This document shows positions 24,691-34,719 of a stretch of DNA of 64,000 nt, one piece after another (the stretch's first letter is position 1; every line of letters starts with the position of its first letter). A program made the position numbers and the translations under genes. Source of the stretch: Rehmannia glutinosa (Eukaryota; Streptophyta; Magnoliopsida; Lamiales; Orobanchaceae); contig CM071925.1 in assembly GCA_016081115.2 (NCBI GenBank), positions 15,232,441 to 15,296,440 on the forward strand. Direction: 5' to 3'. Under the pieces are notes generated by a model, which saw only the letters and a list, made by a program, of their open reading frames with translations, ran no database searches and was not told the DNA's origin.

Positions 24691-26411
24691 TCACACTTTG
24701 TTTTCTTTACCTTGTGTAGAAAATCCCTCAGGTTGTTCCATGTAAATCTCATCTTCTAACTCTCCATTCAGAAAAATAGTTTTTACGTCCATTTGATGTA
24801 CTTCAAGATTCTGCAAAGTGGTAATTGAAATTACCAATATGTTTTGTAACTAGAGAATATGTATCAAAGCAATCAAGGCCCTCACTTTGTCTGTAACCTT
24901 TAATTACAAGTCTAGCTTTATACTTATCAAGTGTTCCATCTGCCTTCATTTTCTTCTTGAAAATCCATCTATATCCCAGTGGTTTACTTCCTTCAAGAAG
25001 ATCTACTAGTTCCCATGTATGGTATTGCAAGATGGATCAATTTCACTTTTTATAGCCTCTTTCCATAATGGTCCATCAGAAGAATTAATAGCTTATTTAT
25101 AGCTTTGAGGTTCACTTTCCAACATGTAGGTTAGAAATCTAGACCAAATGATTTTTATACATCCATTTAGAAGATCTTACTTCTTCTTTTGATCTGTGTG
25201 GAAATATATTTTCAAAGAATGAGGCCATTCTCGATTTAATTATCATGTTCTTGTGTATATCTTAAATCTTAGATTAATGCACAAGAAATCGATAAGCACT
25301 ACTGTTATGTGCATATCTAATAAATATCAATCAACAGTCTTGGGTCCTACCTTCACCTTCTTTAGTGTAGGTACAATCACTTTAGCAAGACACACCTACA
25401 CTCATAAATATTTATATGAAGGCTTTTTTCCTTTCCACAATTCATAATAGCTTTTATCTTCTTTCTTTTGGGGCACTTTATTTAAAAAGTAATTAGCCGT
25501 TAAAATGGCTTCCCCCCACATGTTCTGAGGCAAACCAGAACTTAGTAACATGGCATTCATCATTTCTTTCAGTGTACGATTTTTTCATTCCATATTGCCA
25601 TTTTGTTGAGGGGAACAAGGTGGTGTTATTTCGTGTCTAATTCCGTGTTCGACACAGAATTCAGCAAATGGTGATTCGTATTCACCTCCACGATCACTTC
25701 TTAACACTTTGATTTTCTTTTCGAGTTGATTCTCAACTTCATTTTTATAAAGAAAAAATTACTTTATAGCTTCATCTTTACTTTTAAGAAGATACACATA
25801 GCAAAATTTTGTGTTATCATCAATAAAAGTTATCAAGTACTTATTGCCACCACATGTTTGGATCAATTTCAAATCACATACGTTGGTGTGAATTAAATCA
25901 AGTGGTTCATTATTTCTTTAAATATTATTAAGTGATGTCCTTGTTAACTTTGCCTCAACACAAGTTTCACACTTGTGCTTGGAATCAATAGTGAATGTTG
26001 ATATACAATTCAAGTTAATTAATCTACGTAGAATATCATAATTAACATGTCTTAGTCTACCATGCCATAAATTTGAAGACTCAAGCAAGTAAACAGAAGA
26101 ATTATTCATTTCATTCACTTTAACAACTATTAAAGCGAGCTCAAACAGCCCATCAGTTGCATAACCCTTACCAAAAAACACTTCATTTTTCAACAAACTT
26201 ACAATACTTGACTCAAAAACAACGCGAAAACCATGCTTATCTAAAGGCGGTCCAGACACCAAATTCTTGTGAATGTCTGGCACAAATAACACATTGTTGA
26301 GAGTCAGTTCCTTTTTGGATGTCATCTTCAAGACCACTTTTCCTTTACCTTTGACCTCAGAGGTAGTTGATTCCCCAAGCATAACTTCTCGTCATATTTA
26401 ACTGAATCAAA
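24691..26411 (-). pseudogene. Copia element A, protease/integrase/reverse transcriptase N-terminal part
   Basis: Reading from 26411 leftwards: GAG-pre-integrase block (KELTLNNVLFVPDIHKNLVSG, NLWHGRLRHVNYD, HKCETCVEAKLTRTS; open frame 25918-26382), the integrase core with FITFIDD, SDRGGEYESPF and QQNGNME in broken frames (25500-25900), then the reverse transcriptase start LGYRWIFKKKMKADGTLDKYKARLV (two blocks, 24803-25030) and MDVKTIFLNGELEDE. The first integrase aspartate is asparagine (HTN, 25882-25890), as in the plus-strand copy. It is a TNT1-94-like copia pol, interrupted by B at 26412-26416. Confidence 0.9.
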
Positions 26412-26416
26412 GGAAC
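26412..26416. repeat. Target-site duplication of element B, left copy
   Basis: GGAAC, identical to 48254-48258 on the other side of element B. Confidence 0.95.
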
Positions 26417-27997
26417 TGTTAGGAAATTTATTGTTTAGATTTTGATGAATGCCATGTAAAACTTAGAATAGGAAGTTGGCACCCCAATTCTTGTTGTAAA
26501 ATGCATTGTAATAAATAGAGCGCCAAGCCGAGTTAAGTCGCCTACGCCCTAACATGCAAGAAGACAATCAAGACTAGAAGGAAGACTCGCCGCGAGACAA
26601 CCGAGTATGGCAAAGAAGAGTAGACGGAACTCTCTTCAAGAAGAAGCGAGTTGAGATGCGGTGAGTGGAGTATCAGTCAAATCAACTCGAGAAAAACCAA
26701 GTCTCAAGTTGAAGTGATGTAAGAGTCATCCAATAATTGGAAGTCGACTCTAAGTCACCGGGAAAGCAAAAATGCGGTCAAGTCGAGATAATCGTAAAAA
26801 GATCCCGTTACGTAAATCAAGAGAATTACTTAAACAAGTAATATCTCCATATCACCTTTCTCGGAGTGCTCGGTCCCCGGAAGCGTGCAAAAGGAATGAA
26901 CCAATGGGAAGCGCTACACCGTGTCGAACTCGAAAAGGTGAAAGAACAATTCATACAAGGAAATGGCAATTCCAAGGATCGCAACAAGACAAGCTAACGA
27001 TCGCAAGTGACTTTCAAAAATAAGCCTATCTCTTCAACGGGCAAATTTTTGAAAGATCACTATAAAAGGCCGAGGAGTTCATTTGAGAAAAAAAAAGGTT
27101 GGACCAAGTGATTAAGAGACAAGAACCAAAAACGCCCAAGCATTTATTAGAAAATCTGAAATATTCTCAATCGTCAAGCCTACACTACGAAGAACATCAA
27201 TCCAACACTCACCGTGAAGGAAAGATAACTTCAATCGGTTGAAGAGGAAAATACTCGAAAAATCAAGGGGTCTACATTCCACGAAGGATTGTAGGAAGGT
27301 TCGTGGTCGAACCAAGTCTTGAGCTTTTGGAGGGCTTCGTGATCAAATCCAAAGAGCTTGAGCAAGTGAGTCAGTAGTAGCAAGGCATTGCCTGCCCTGT
27401 GAAGAAGCCGAGTCGTGCGAGAAGCCGGTTGAGTGATCAAGGCGTCTCGATCCTGATCGAGTCCCAAAGGAACAAGTCATTGTGTGTGATCAAGACTTGT
27501 ATCCGGACTCATTACCACTTTGTATTCGATCAATACCTAGTGGATTCCTCTAGGAGTTGGAGAAGAGAGGAGTAGAAGAATTACCCCATCTTCGAACCTC
27601 TATAAAATTTTTATTGTGTCATTTACATTTCAAAGACTTTAATTTTCGCATCTTAATTGCATATATTTGCCGATAAATTTGCTATCCACTTGATAATTTC
27701 TAAGTACTAAACCAAGCACTAAATCCTTGCTTAATCAAACTTAAGGGTGTTAAGTCTTCCATCGAAAAACAAACCACGAGTTGAGTTAATTTAGACTTAA
27801 TGGTGAGTTATTCCATCAACAAACTCGATTGAGTCCGTTGAGAGACTAACTCTACTTGATTAACTAAATTGGTCATCACCAAGGACACACATTTGTGTAG
27901 TATCAACTCTGAATATTTAAAAGGACTAAATCGAAAATTTGGTAAGGTTTATTCAACCCCCCTTCTAAACCTTACACTTACACCCTTGGGACCTACA
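26417..27997 (+). repeat. 5' LTR of element B
   Basis: The LTR is 1581 bases with TG/CA ends and a TATA box TATAAAAGG at 27061. It differs from the 3' LTR (1544 bases) by substitutions and, more strikingly, by short indels in GC-rich patches. Open frames inside it, such as 26772-27023, are not genes. Confidence 0.93.
27061..27067 (+). promoter_or_regulatory. TATA box of the B 5' LTR
   Basis: TATAAAA in the context ATCACTATAAAAGGCCG, about 645 bases into the LTR. The same context is present in the 3' LTR at 47346. Confidence 0.7.
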
Positions 27998-27999
27998 AG

Positions 28000-28011
28000 T
28001 GGTATCAGAGC
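28000..28011 (+). promoter_or_regulatory. Primer-binding site of element B
   Basis: TGGTATCAGAGC, complementary to the 3' end of initiator methionine tRNA, starting three bases after the LTR end. Confidence 0.93.
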
Positions 28012-28124
28012 GGTTGGTTCATTGAACCCTCCGCATCGGTTCTTGAACTAGATCTCCAAACTTTTCAAAGTCCGCTTTAGTACTTAAACTCTCAAAACTC
28101 TTTCTATCATTAGAAGTTATTATC

Positions 28125-29659
28125 ATGGAAGCAAATTTGACACGCATCCCTATGTTCACAATTGAAGAATTTGATGATTGGAAAATTCGTATGCGAGGCT
28201 CATCTATCAAAGCATTACATGATGAGATGTGGATAGTGATAGAAGATGGGCCACTGCGCAAATCTTAAAGGTGAACACAATTTGTAAGAAGAGTGCGTTT
28301 GAAGGAGAAGAGGATGTTGCTCCCGGACGGTCATGGTTGAAAAACCAAGAACCGAGTGGACAAATGATGAGAAAAAGATACAACCTGGACAATGTAGCCA
28401 AGGACATCCTTTACAAAACCTTGGACAAAGCCATGTTCAATAAAGTCAAATCATGCAAAACGGCCAAAGAAAAAGGACAAGCTCACATTGATTTGTGAAG
28501 GCTCGAGCAAATCAAAGAAAACAAATTATCGGTGGTCATTTGTATAGAAATTTGAGAACTTCAAAATGATCTCGGAGAAAACCTGGATCAACTGGATGCT
28601 CGATTCACGAAATCACCAACGAGTTATCTCGCACTTGGAAAGGAATATACACGGAATGAAATGTGTATGAAGATCCTAAAAAGTCTTCAACTGAATGGGA
28701 AATGAAGGTCATGGCACCGAGACATTCCATGGACCTATCAAAGACATCCAACCATGAATTATTCTCGGACCTCAAAGCCTACGAGTTTGAGTGAGAAGAA
28801 AAGACAGGAAGAGACAATCGTACCCAAAACAGCTGCTCTAATTGTTAAAGATGGGAAGAGAGCCGAGGTCAAAGAAGTCATTGATCGAAGAAATAGCCCC
28901 GATGGTCAAAAGATTCAACAAGTTCTTCAATAAGAACTACAAGAGGAAATGGCGAATCTTCCGGAAGACACGGCTCCCTCCAAATCAAGGGAAGATAGGC
29001 CAACCAAGAGAACAGATCATCGAAAGTTGAGTATCAAAGGGTCGACAATCCGAGAATGGAAAGAGTGATCAAAAGGTGAATATCTATTTGGAATGTAGAC
29101 AACCAGGTCACTATGCCATTGATGCTCATATCCTGTAGTTAACAAATACATGAATGAAGAAGAAAGAAAGGTCTTCAGAGAAAGAAGACAAGAAAAGAAA
29201 AAGGCAATGATGGCTGCAGAGACGGCCGAAAACAGCCAAGTCAAGAGAGACAAGTGATTCAGAGAGCAATGAAGCCGACTACTCAAGTGACTCGAAGAAG
29301 AAGCCCCGATCGCTTGATAGCCAAAGAACAAGATCAACTCGACCAAGAAGATGAGGTACACTCTAACTCATCAAACTCGGACTCTAGTGATAGTGATTTG
29401 TGACACACACACTTCATCACCCACTGATCTTTATGATTCATTAGGCAAAATGATGAAAGATTTTGAACATATTAAATCCTCACACACACTATTAAATGAG
29501 GAAAAACAGCCTACTCAAGAGTCAAAACTCAAAGCCGACTAAGGAGCCGAGTACTCTAAGTCAAATAGCGATGAGAATGAAAGCTTAAAGGCCGAGAATG
29601 CTAAATTAATAGCAGAAATTGCTGCTATAGAGAAGAGGGAGAATGACCTCAAAAATGTT
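28125..29659 (+). pseudogene. gag of element B, broken
   Basis: The ATG at 28125 opens MEANLTRIPMF, then EEFDDWKIRMRGS and a MWIVIEDGP block, the N-terminal signature of SIRE-type gag. The frame is lost near 28266 and recovered in pieces: 28300-28498, about 28550-28660 (ALGKEYTRNEMCMKILKSL) and 28842-29030. A degenerate zinc knuckle (CRQPGHYA, near 29096-29120) has lost flanking cysteines. A helical stretch (LKAENAKLIAEIAAIEKREN) just before 29660 is interrupted by insertion of element C; gag resumes at 37450. Confidence 0.85.
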
Positions 29660-29664
29660 ATTAC
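29660..29664. repeat. Target-site duplication of element C, left copy
   Basis: ATTAC, identical to 37450-37454. Confidence 0.95.
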
Positions 29665-30431
29665 TGTTTGATAAATGATTTTATCATGATTTTGATGATT
29701 TTGTTTTTATACCAAAACAATGTTTTTAAAGGTTGTCCAAATACTCCTAAATGATTTAAAATGGTTTTAATATTTTAGGAGTATTTCTACAAGTTTATTT
29801 TCGATATAAATTGGACAACACTTTTGATGATTTTGTGTTAATGTGTTTTTACACAAAAACAATGGTTCTAAAATATTGTCCTAATACTCCCGATCGGTCT
29901 AAAATATTTTTACTAATCTTTGGAGTATTTCTTGTAGTTTATTTTCGATATAAAATTGGATAACACTTTTGTTTTGAGGTCAACCGTCGCCGTATAGGGC
30001 AACCCGCACTGAAAGTTGAGAAAACAGAAAACTTCATGTTTGCGAGAAAATGGTCAGGGCAACCGGTCGCCCTATAGGGCAACGGTGAAGTCGACGGCCG
30101 ACCCCTCAGGCGGACGTGCACTGGGAGCAAAAATTGAAACAGAACGTTTTCTTTCTTCCAAACCCATGAGGGGGACCGGTTGAGGCATAGGTCGACCGGT
30201 CGAGGTAGACGTCGACGGTCGCCTGTGTAAATGTGTATTCTCATTTTCAAACTTCTATTTTCGTGCGACGGTCGCTCTATGCTTTGACAAAAAAATTCTA
30301 ACCGTTGTGCGTGCAGACAACTTTTCCCTAAATTGTGGGATTGATTTCTAACAGCTATAATCTTGATTTTAATTGCAATTTTTTGTAGAAATCAGATTCC
30401 AAGAGGAGCCTATCAAGTATCAATCATCTCC

Positions 30432-30439
30432 TATAAATA
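30432..30439 (+). promoter_or_regulatory. TATA box of the C 5' LTR
   Basis: TATAAATA in CTCCTATAAATAGAGG. The same box is at 36731 in the 3' LTR, on the minus strand near 22900 in D, and near 59815 in the rearranged LTR, always downstream of the palindromic cluster. Confidence 0.75.
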
Positions 30440-30674
30440 GAGGAAGAATTGAAGCAACACAACAAGAGAGAAAACTACAACACAACAAGATACACTCAAG
30501 AATATACTTGTTCTTACATTGTCTTATTTCTTGTTGTAATTTGCCTAGCTATTCACTTTCACATCCTTGAGGTCTAGGCTTTTCTTGATTACACTTGCAC
30601 TCTATTGTATTATCAATTATCGAGTTGTAATCTTGAATTTGTGGTTGTCATTCAAACACAAGATATCCTTGTGA

Positions 30675-30943
30675 GTGTTCTTGTGGTAAGAACACACTTG
30701 GGTGAACTAGGTGTTAGGTGTAAGAAGATTGTGGTAATCTTCTTGTAGAGGTGTTGAAGAGTGTGGTGCTCTTCAAGGGTGAAGATTGTGGTAATCTTCA
30801 TAAGGTGCCGTTTGGAGATTGTGGTAATCTTCAAGTGAGATTGTGGTAATCTCAAAGGTGGTGTTGAAGAAGAGTGTGGTGCTCTTCAAGGTGTTGGTGT
30901 AAGATTTTGTTGTAATAATTTTGGTAATTATTAATAAAATCTT
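30675..30943 (+). ncRNA. Hairpin array in the C LTR transcript
   Basis: Eight stem-loops in about 270 bases: GTGTTCTT/AAGAACAC (30675-30695); AAGAAGATT/AATCTTCTT (30722-30744); TTGAAGAG/CTCTTCAA (30754-30776); TGAAGATT/AATCTTCA (30780-30800); TTGGAGATT/AATCTTCAA with one G-T pair (30812-30834); TGAGATT/AATCTCA (30836-30854); GAAGAG/CTCTTC (30869-30887); TAATAATT/AATTATTA (30913-30933). Seven have the loop GTGGT and the last has TTGGT. The last is enclosed by a second stem, AAGATTTT/AAAATCTT, that contains most of AATAAA. It lies downstream of the TATA box, so it should be in the RNA. Confidence 0.65.
30933..30938 (+). terminator. Poly(A) signal of the C 5' LTR
   Basis: AATAAA, whose first base is the last base of the TAATAATT/AATTATTA hairpin. 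The same arrangement occurs in D and in the LTR piece at 58371-58396. Confidence 0.65.
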
Positions 30944-31149
30944 TTTCTTTTGAAATCCATCCAGGAGATCTTGGGGTGGTAGAGGATTAGGCCCTAGGTG
31001 GGTTGAACCTCTTTAAATCGACGTGTGTTGTTTACATTCCGCACCTTTATTATTGTATTTGAGCATTTGGTTCGAAAAAGAGGGCGAAATAAAGATGGAG
31101 ATAATCTATTCACCCCCTCTAGATTATCGTAGCCGCTTGGACTTACAAG

Positions 31150-31162
31150 TGGTATCAGAGCC
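31150..31162 (+). promoter_or_regulatory. Primer-binding site of element C
   Basis: TGGTATCAGAGCC, initiator methionine tRNA type, three bases after the LTR end. Confidence 0.93.
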
Positions 31163-31199
31163 AAACTCTTTGGCAAGCTCGTTTCACATCGCGAGTGAA

Positions 31200-32520
31200 G
31201 AGAAACGATCGACGGCTACGAACGAAGCTCATCTATCCGGCACCTCCACCACCAAGCCACCACTATTTGATTCCAAGAATTTTAATTTTTGGAAAGAAAG
31301 AATGGAATGCTATCTACAAGGTTGCGGGTTCGACATTTGGAACACCGTCATTAATGGAGAATCCATTCCGACTTAAAGATACACCATACACCTCAAAAGG
31401 CTTCAAAAAGCTCAATGATGAAGAAAAGAAAATCATCTCCTAAACGGTAAGGCTTTAAATATTTTATATTGTTCATTTACTAATTTAGAATATGAACATA
31501 TTGTAGGAATAAAGTCGGCGCATGGAGTATGGCAAAAATTAGAAGCCATCTATGGAGTATTTGCAAATGAAAGGAGTCAAACAAAAGCATCTACTTCTCA
31601 AGATCATACAAGCTCAAATCTAAGGAATAAGCCTCCTACAACTTCCAATTATGAAGAAGTTGAATATTGTTTTATGGGCATCAATGAAGAAAATGAGGTA
31701 TGTCTTAAGCCCTCTACTTCTTATGATATTGTTATTCAAAATGATTATAGTGATTTGCAAAATAATTTTGATGATCTTCAAGATGAATTCCAAAGCTTGC
31801 TTGTTAAGTATAAAAATTTGAAAAAGGAATTCAATATTTTGAAAAATGATAAGGATAGTTTATTTACTTCCTATGAATCACTATCATGTGCTCACACCAC
31901 CACTCTTGATAAGGTTAGAAACCTTGAGAAAGAAAATAGTACTCTTGTTGAGGATATAAATTGCTTGAAAAATGATTTATCTAAATCCAACTTGAGTACC
32001 GATAGAATGACCAATATTGTTGATTGTTGTGATAATTCGAAGCTAGAACTTGATCATAAGCCTAAGGATGTCAATCACATGAAAAAGAATCAAGTCTCTA
32101 AGCACGTTGGTCATTATGCTCCTAGAATTATTACATGCTTTTATTGCGGTAAAAAGGGTCATACGGTAAATACTTGTCGGGCTAGAAATAGCTCTAATTA
32201 TTGTTGGAGACCTAAAAGTCTCAAGACTAATCCCAAAGGACCCAAACACATGAGGGTACCACAAAACAATGTCATATTAGGTACCCGTGAAATAATGATC
32301 GAAGAAAATTTATACCGCTAAAAAAGGTATCAAATGATTGTTTCATTTGATCAAAGAAGGAGAAACTATTCTCAACAAAGCCAATTTCAAGAAGAGCGTA
32401 TAATCAAAAATGGGAAGAACACAATCCTTGAAATGGCAAAGACATCATCAACAAGATGATTTTCAAAGAAGAAGATATCATCAAGAATGGGAAAGGCACA
32501 ACCCATGGAAATGGCGTAAT
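31200..32520 (+). pseudogene. gag of element C, deleted and without start codon
   Basis: The N-terminal block (TKPPLFDSKNFNFWKERMEC) matches D gag, but the expected start codon is ACG (31216 region, GACGGCTACG) where D has ATGGCTACA. A stop follows at 31374. A short stretch (31380-31560) then leads, after loss of about 450 bases relative to D, to an open frame at 31674-32321. That frame holds a coiled-coil region and the zinc knuckle CFYCGKKGHTVNTC. The tail to 32520 repeats a W-K-W rich motif twice. It cannot give a full gag protein. Confidence 0.85.
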
Positions 32521-33380
32521 TGGTAACCCGTATCTCCCTATTTAAATATGCATTTTATTTTGTTATTATGCATGCTTTTATTTGTGTCTTAATTGAAAAA
32601 TGAGTTTTCAAATATTTATTTTTTAATTAAGGTCTTCAATATATATTTGTGCTTTTAAAATATTTTTGAAAAAGAAGACCTTATATGATGTTTTTAAAAC
32701 TCTTGTGCATTTTTATAGACTAAAGTGTGTTATCATCTCATATGGATTTTTTTTGGCATGAGCTTACTTGTGATATCTTTTAGCCTACACTTTTATCATT
32801 ATGATTTGTGCTAGATTTGTTTTAAGAATTGTGTAGGATTTACATATTTTCACAAATGGCCATTTTCATCATTATTTGTCAAGAAAAGGCATAAATTATC
32901 GAGGTACGTTTACTTGTGTATTGCCATATGCCTATGTGCTTGTTTTTTTCATAGTGTTTCATACAAGTGCCATTAAGAGGATTTTTTAGATTTTTGAAAG
33001 GCACTATTCGATATTTGATTGCACATATTTGCTTTGTCAACTCTTGTTCAAATACTTCTTTTAAATAAGGTCTCAACTATATGATATCGGATTTGCAAAT
33101 TTCAAAAGAGACCTTTTATAGCTTTCTTAAGCTTATTTGAACTTGCATGATTTATTAGACTCTTGATGATATTCTAAAAGCATAGTATGTGTTTCTTGCT
33201 TCATGGTCTCTATATATAGTGTCTATTTCTACTATGCAAGATATTTTGTGATTAAGGCATGTTTTTACACTTGGGCTATTTTTTTCTTGCTTATATAAGC
33301 GATGCCATTAATGAGTTTGTTAAGTTGTGTAGAAGTACTTCAAATATTTGGATGTAAATGTTCTATTATGAACACCTTAG
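32521..33380 (+). other. Noncoding spacer of element C
   Basis: AT-rich sequence between gag and the pol scraps. A block around GGTCTCAACTATATGATATC, AAAGAGACCTT and AAAAGCATAGTATGTG is conserved with element D (20290-20470). No coding motif can be read on either strand. Confidence 0.6.
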
Positions 33381-33389
33381 ATCAATTGG

Positions 33390-34490
33390 ATGCCCTATGA
33401 TGATAGTGATGAAGAAGATAAAAAGGGTATTCCGGAACAAACTCGATGACCAAGGCAACATTGGTCGAACTAAGGCGAGGTTAGTAGCTCAAAGGTATTT
33501 TCAAGAAGAAGGTAATTGATTTTGATGTAACATTTGCACTCATAGCACATTTAGTAGCTATTTGCATTTTACTTGCCCATTCTTGTTCTAAGAAAATTTC
33601 AAACTTTACCAAATGGATGTTAAATCCAATTTTCTCAATGGTTTTATTCAAGAAGAAGTCTATGTAAAACAACCTCCGGGGTTTAAATTTTTTCTAGGCC
33701 AAATGATTTTTTTTTGGGCCTTGTATGGTTTAAACAAGTACCCGTGTATGGTATGATAGACTTAGCTATTTTTGCTAAATGATTTTACAAAAGGTAAAGT
33801 TGATACTACTCTCTTTGTTTGTGAAAAAAAGGGCAAGGTTGTTTAAACTTGTGCATATTTATGAGAATATTTTTGGTGCTACTAATGAATATTTGTGCAA
33901 GATATTTTTCTAAGTTGATACTAGGTGAACTCGAGATGAGCATGATGAGGAGCTCAATTTATCGCTTGACTTCAAATTATTCAATGCCAAGAAGATGGTT
34001 ATATTTCAAAAGAACTCTTGAAGGAGTTAGGCATTGAAGAAAGAAAAACTATCTCAACCTCTATGGCTAAAGATTGACAAAGGTTGAGAAAGGCATGTCA
34101 TTGACAAACAAATTCGAGGTATGTTTTCTTGTATTATTCCTATAGACTCGACATTCCATATGCCTTATGTCTATATGCTCGACTTCAAAAAACTATCCCA
34201 ACGAATCTCATTAAAGTGCCATTAAAAGAAATTTTCAAATATTTGAAAGGCACTTCTTCTTATGACTTGTTGTATCCAAAGCTTTAAAACGTTCTTATTT
34301 TTTCGGGATAACAAGTTCGGTATCTAATATACGGTTATTCGTATAAAAAAATTTGGTTCGTCATAATCGAACTAAACATATTGAGATTCGATATATTTTT
34401 TAAGGGATTGTGATTTTTAACAAAAACTTGAGATGTGTTTAATTCCGTCTCAAGGATAACTCGCGGACTTTTTGATCGTTAACCGCCGAG
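33390..34490 (+). pseudogene. Reverse transcriptase and RNase H scraps of element C
   Basis: Pieces in several frames: MDVKSNFLNG-like and QEEVYVKQPPGF near 33610-33690, TKGKVDTTLF near 33785-33815, a decayed YVDD region (LYENIFGATNEYLC, 33850-33900), LGELEMSMM near 33920, and a remnant of the HHF..ADIFTKPL end near 34380-34490 that aligns with D. Stops, frameshifts and deletions are everywhere. Confidence 0.8.
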
Positions 34491-34649
34491 TATTTTACCT
34501 CATTTTGAGCTTGATCATGACATAATGTATATTGAATGAGGTCTATGTTTGCATTTTGCACGTTTTTAAAACTTAGGGGCGAAAAATTGGATTTTTGGTT
34601 GAAAATTCGGATTTTGGAAAAGCGAGAGACAAGTGGTGAAAGGGTTGAG

Positions 34650-34716
34650 GGCAACCGGTCGCCCTCAACCTCGACCGGTCGCCCTCAACCTCGACCGGTC
34701 GCCCTAGGCTAAAATT
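34650..34716 (+). repeat. Triple repeat of a GC-rich motif inside element C
   Basis: A 20-21-base unit with the core ACCGGTCGCCCT occurs three times in tandem, separated by CAACCTCG. The core is the same motif as in the U3 palindrome clusters, but here it is in the internal 3' region. Confidence 0.85.
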
Positions 34717-34719
34717 TGG

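Larger units (their letters stand above)
29665..31147 (+). repeat. 5' LTR of element C
   Basis: Starts TGTTTGATAAATG and ends GGACTTACA. U3 has GC-rich palindromic motifs at about 29990-30240 and a CTATAAATAG TATA box at 30431. The transcribed part has the hairpin array 30675-30938 and an AATAAA signal. Confidence 0.93.

Noticed and set aside
30373..30570. Open frame also present at 36633-36869
   Set aside because: The repeated frame is simply the same LTR segment in both LTRs of element C.
30675..30943. Regular short repeats considered as a CRISPR-like array
   Set aside because: Units are of varying sequence and spacing without distinct spacers, and the host is a plant. They are stem-loops, not repeat-spacer units.
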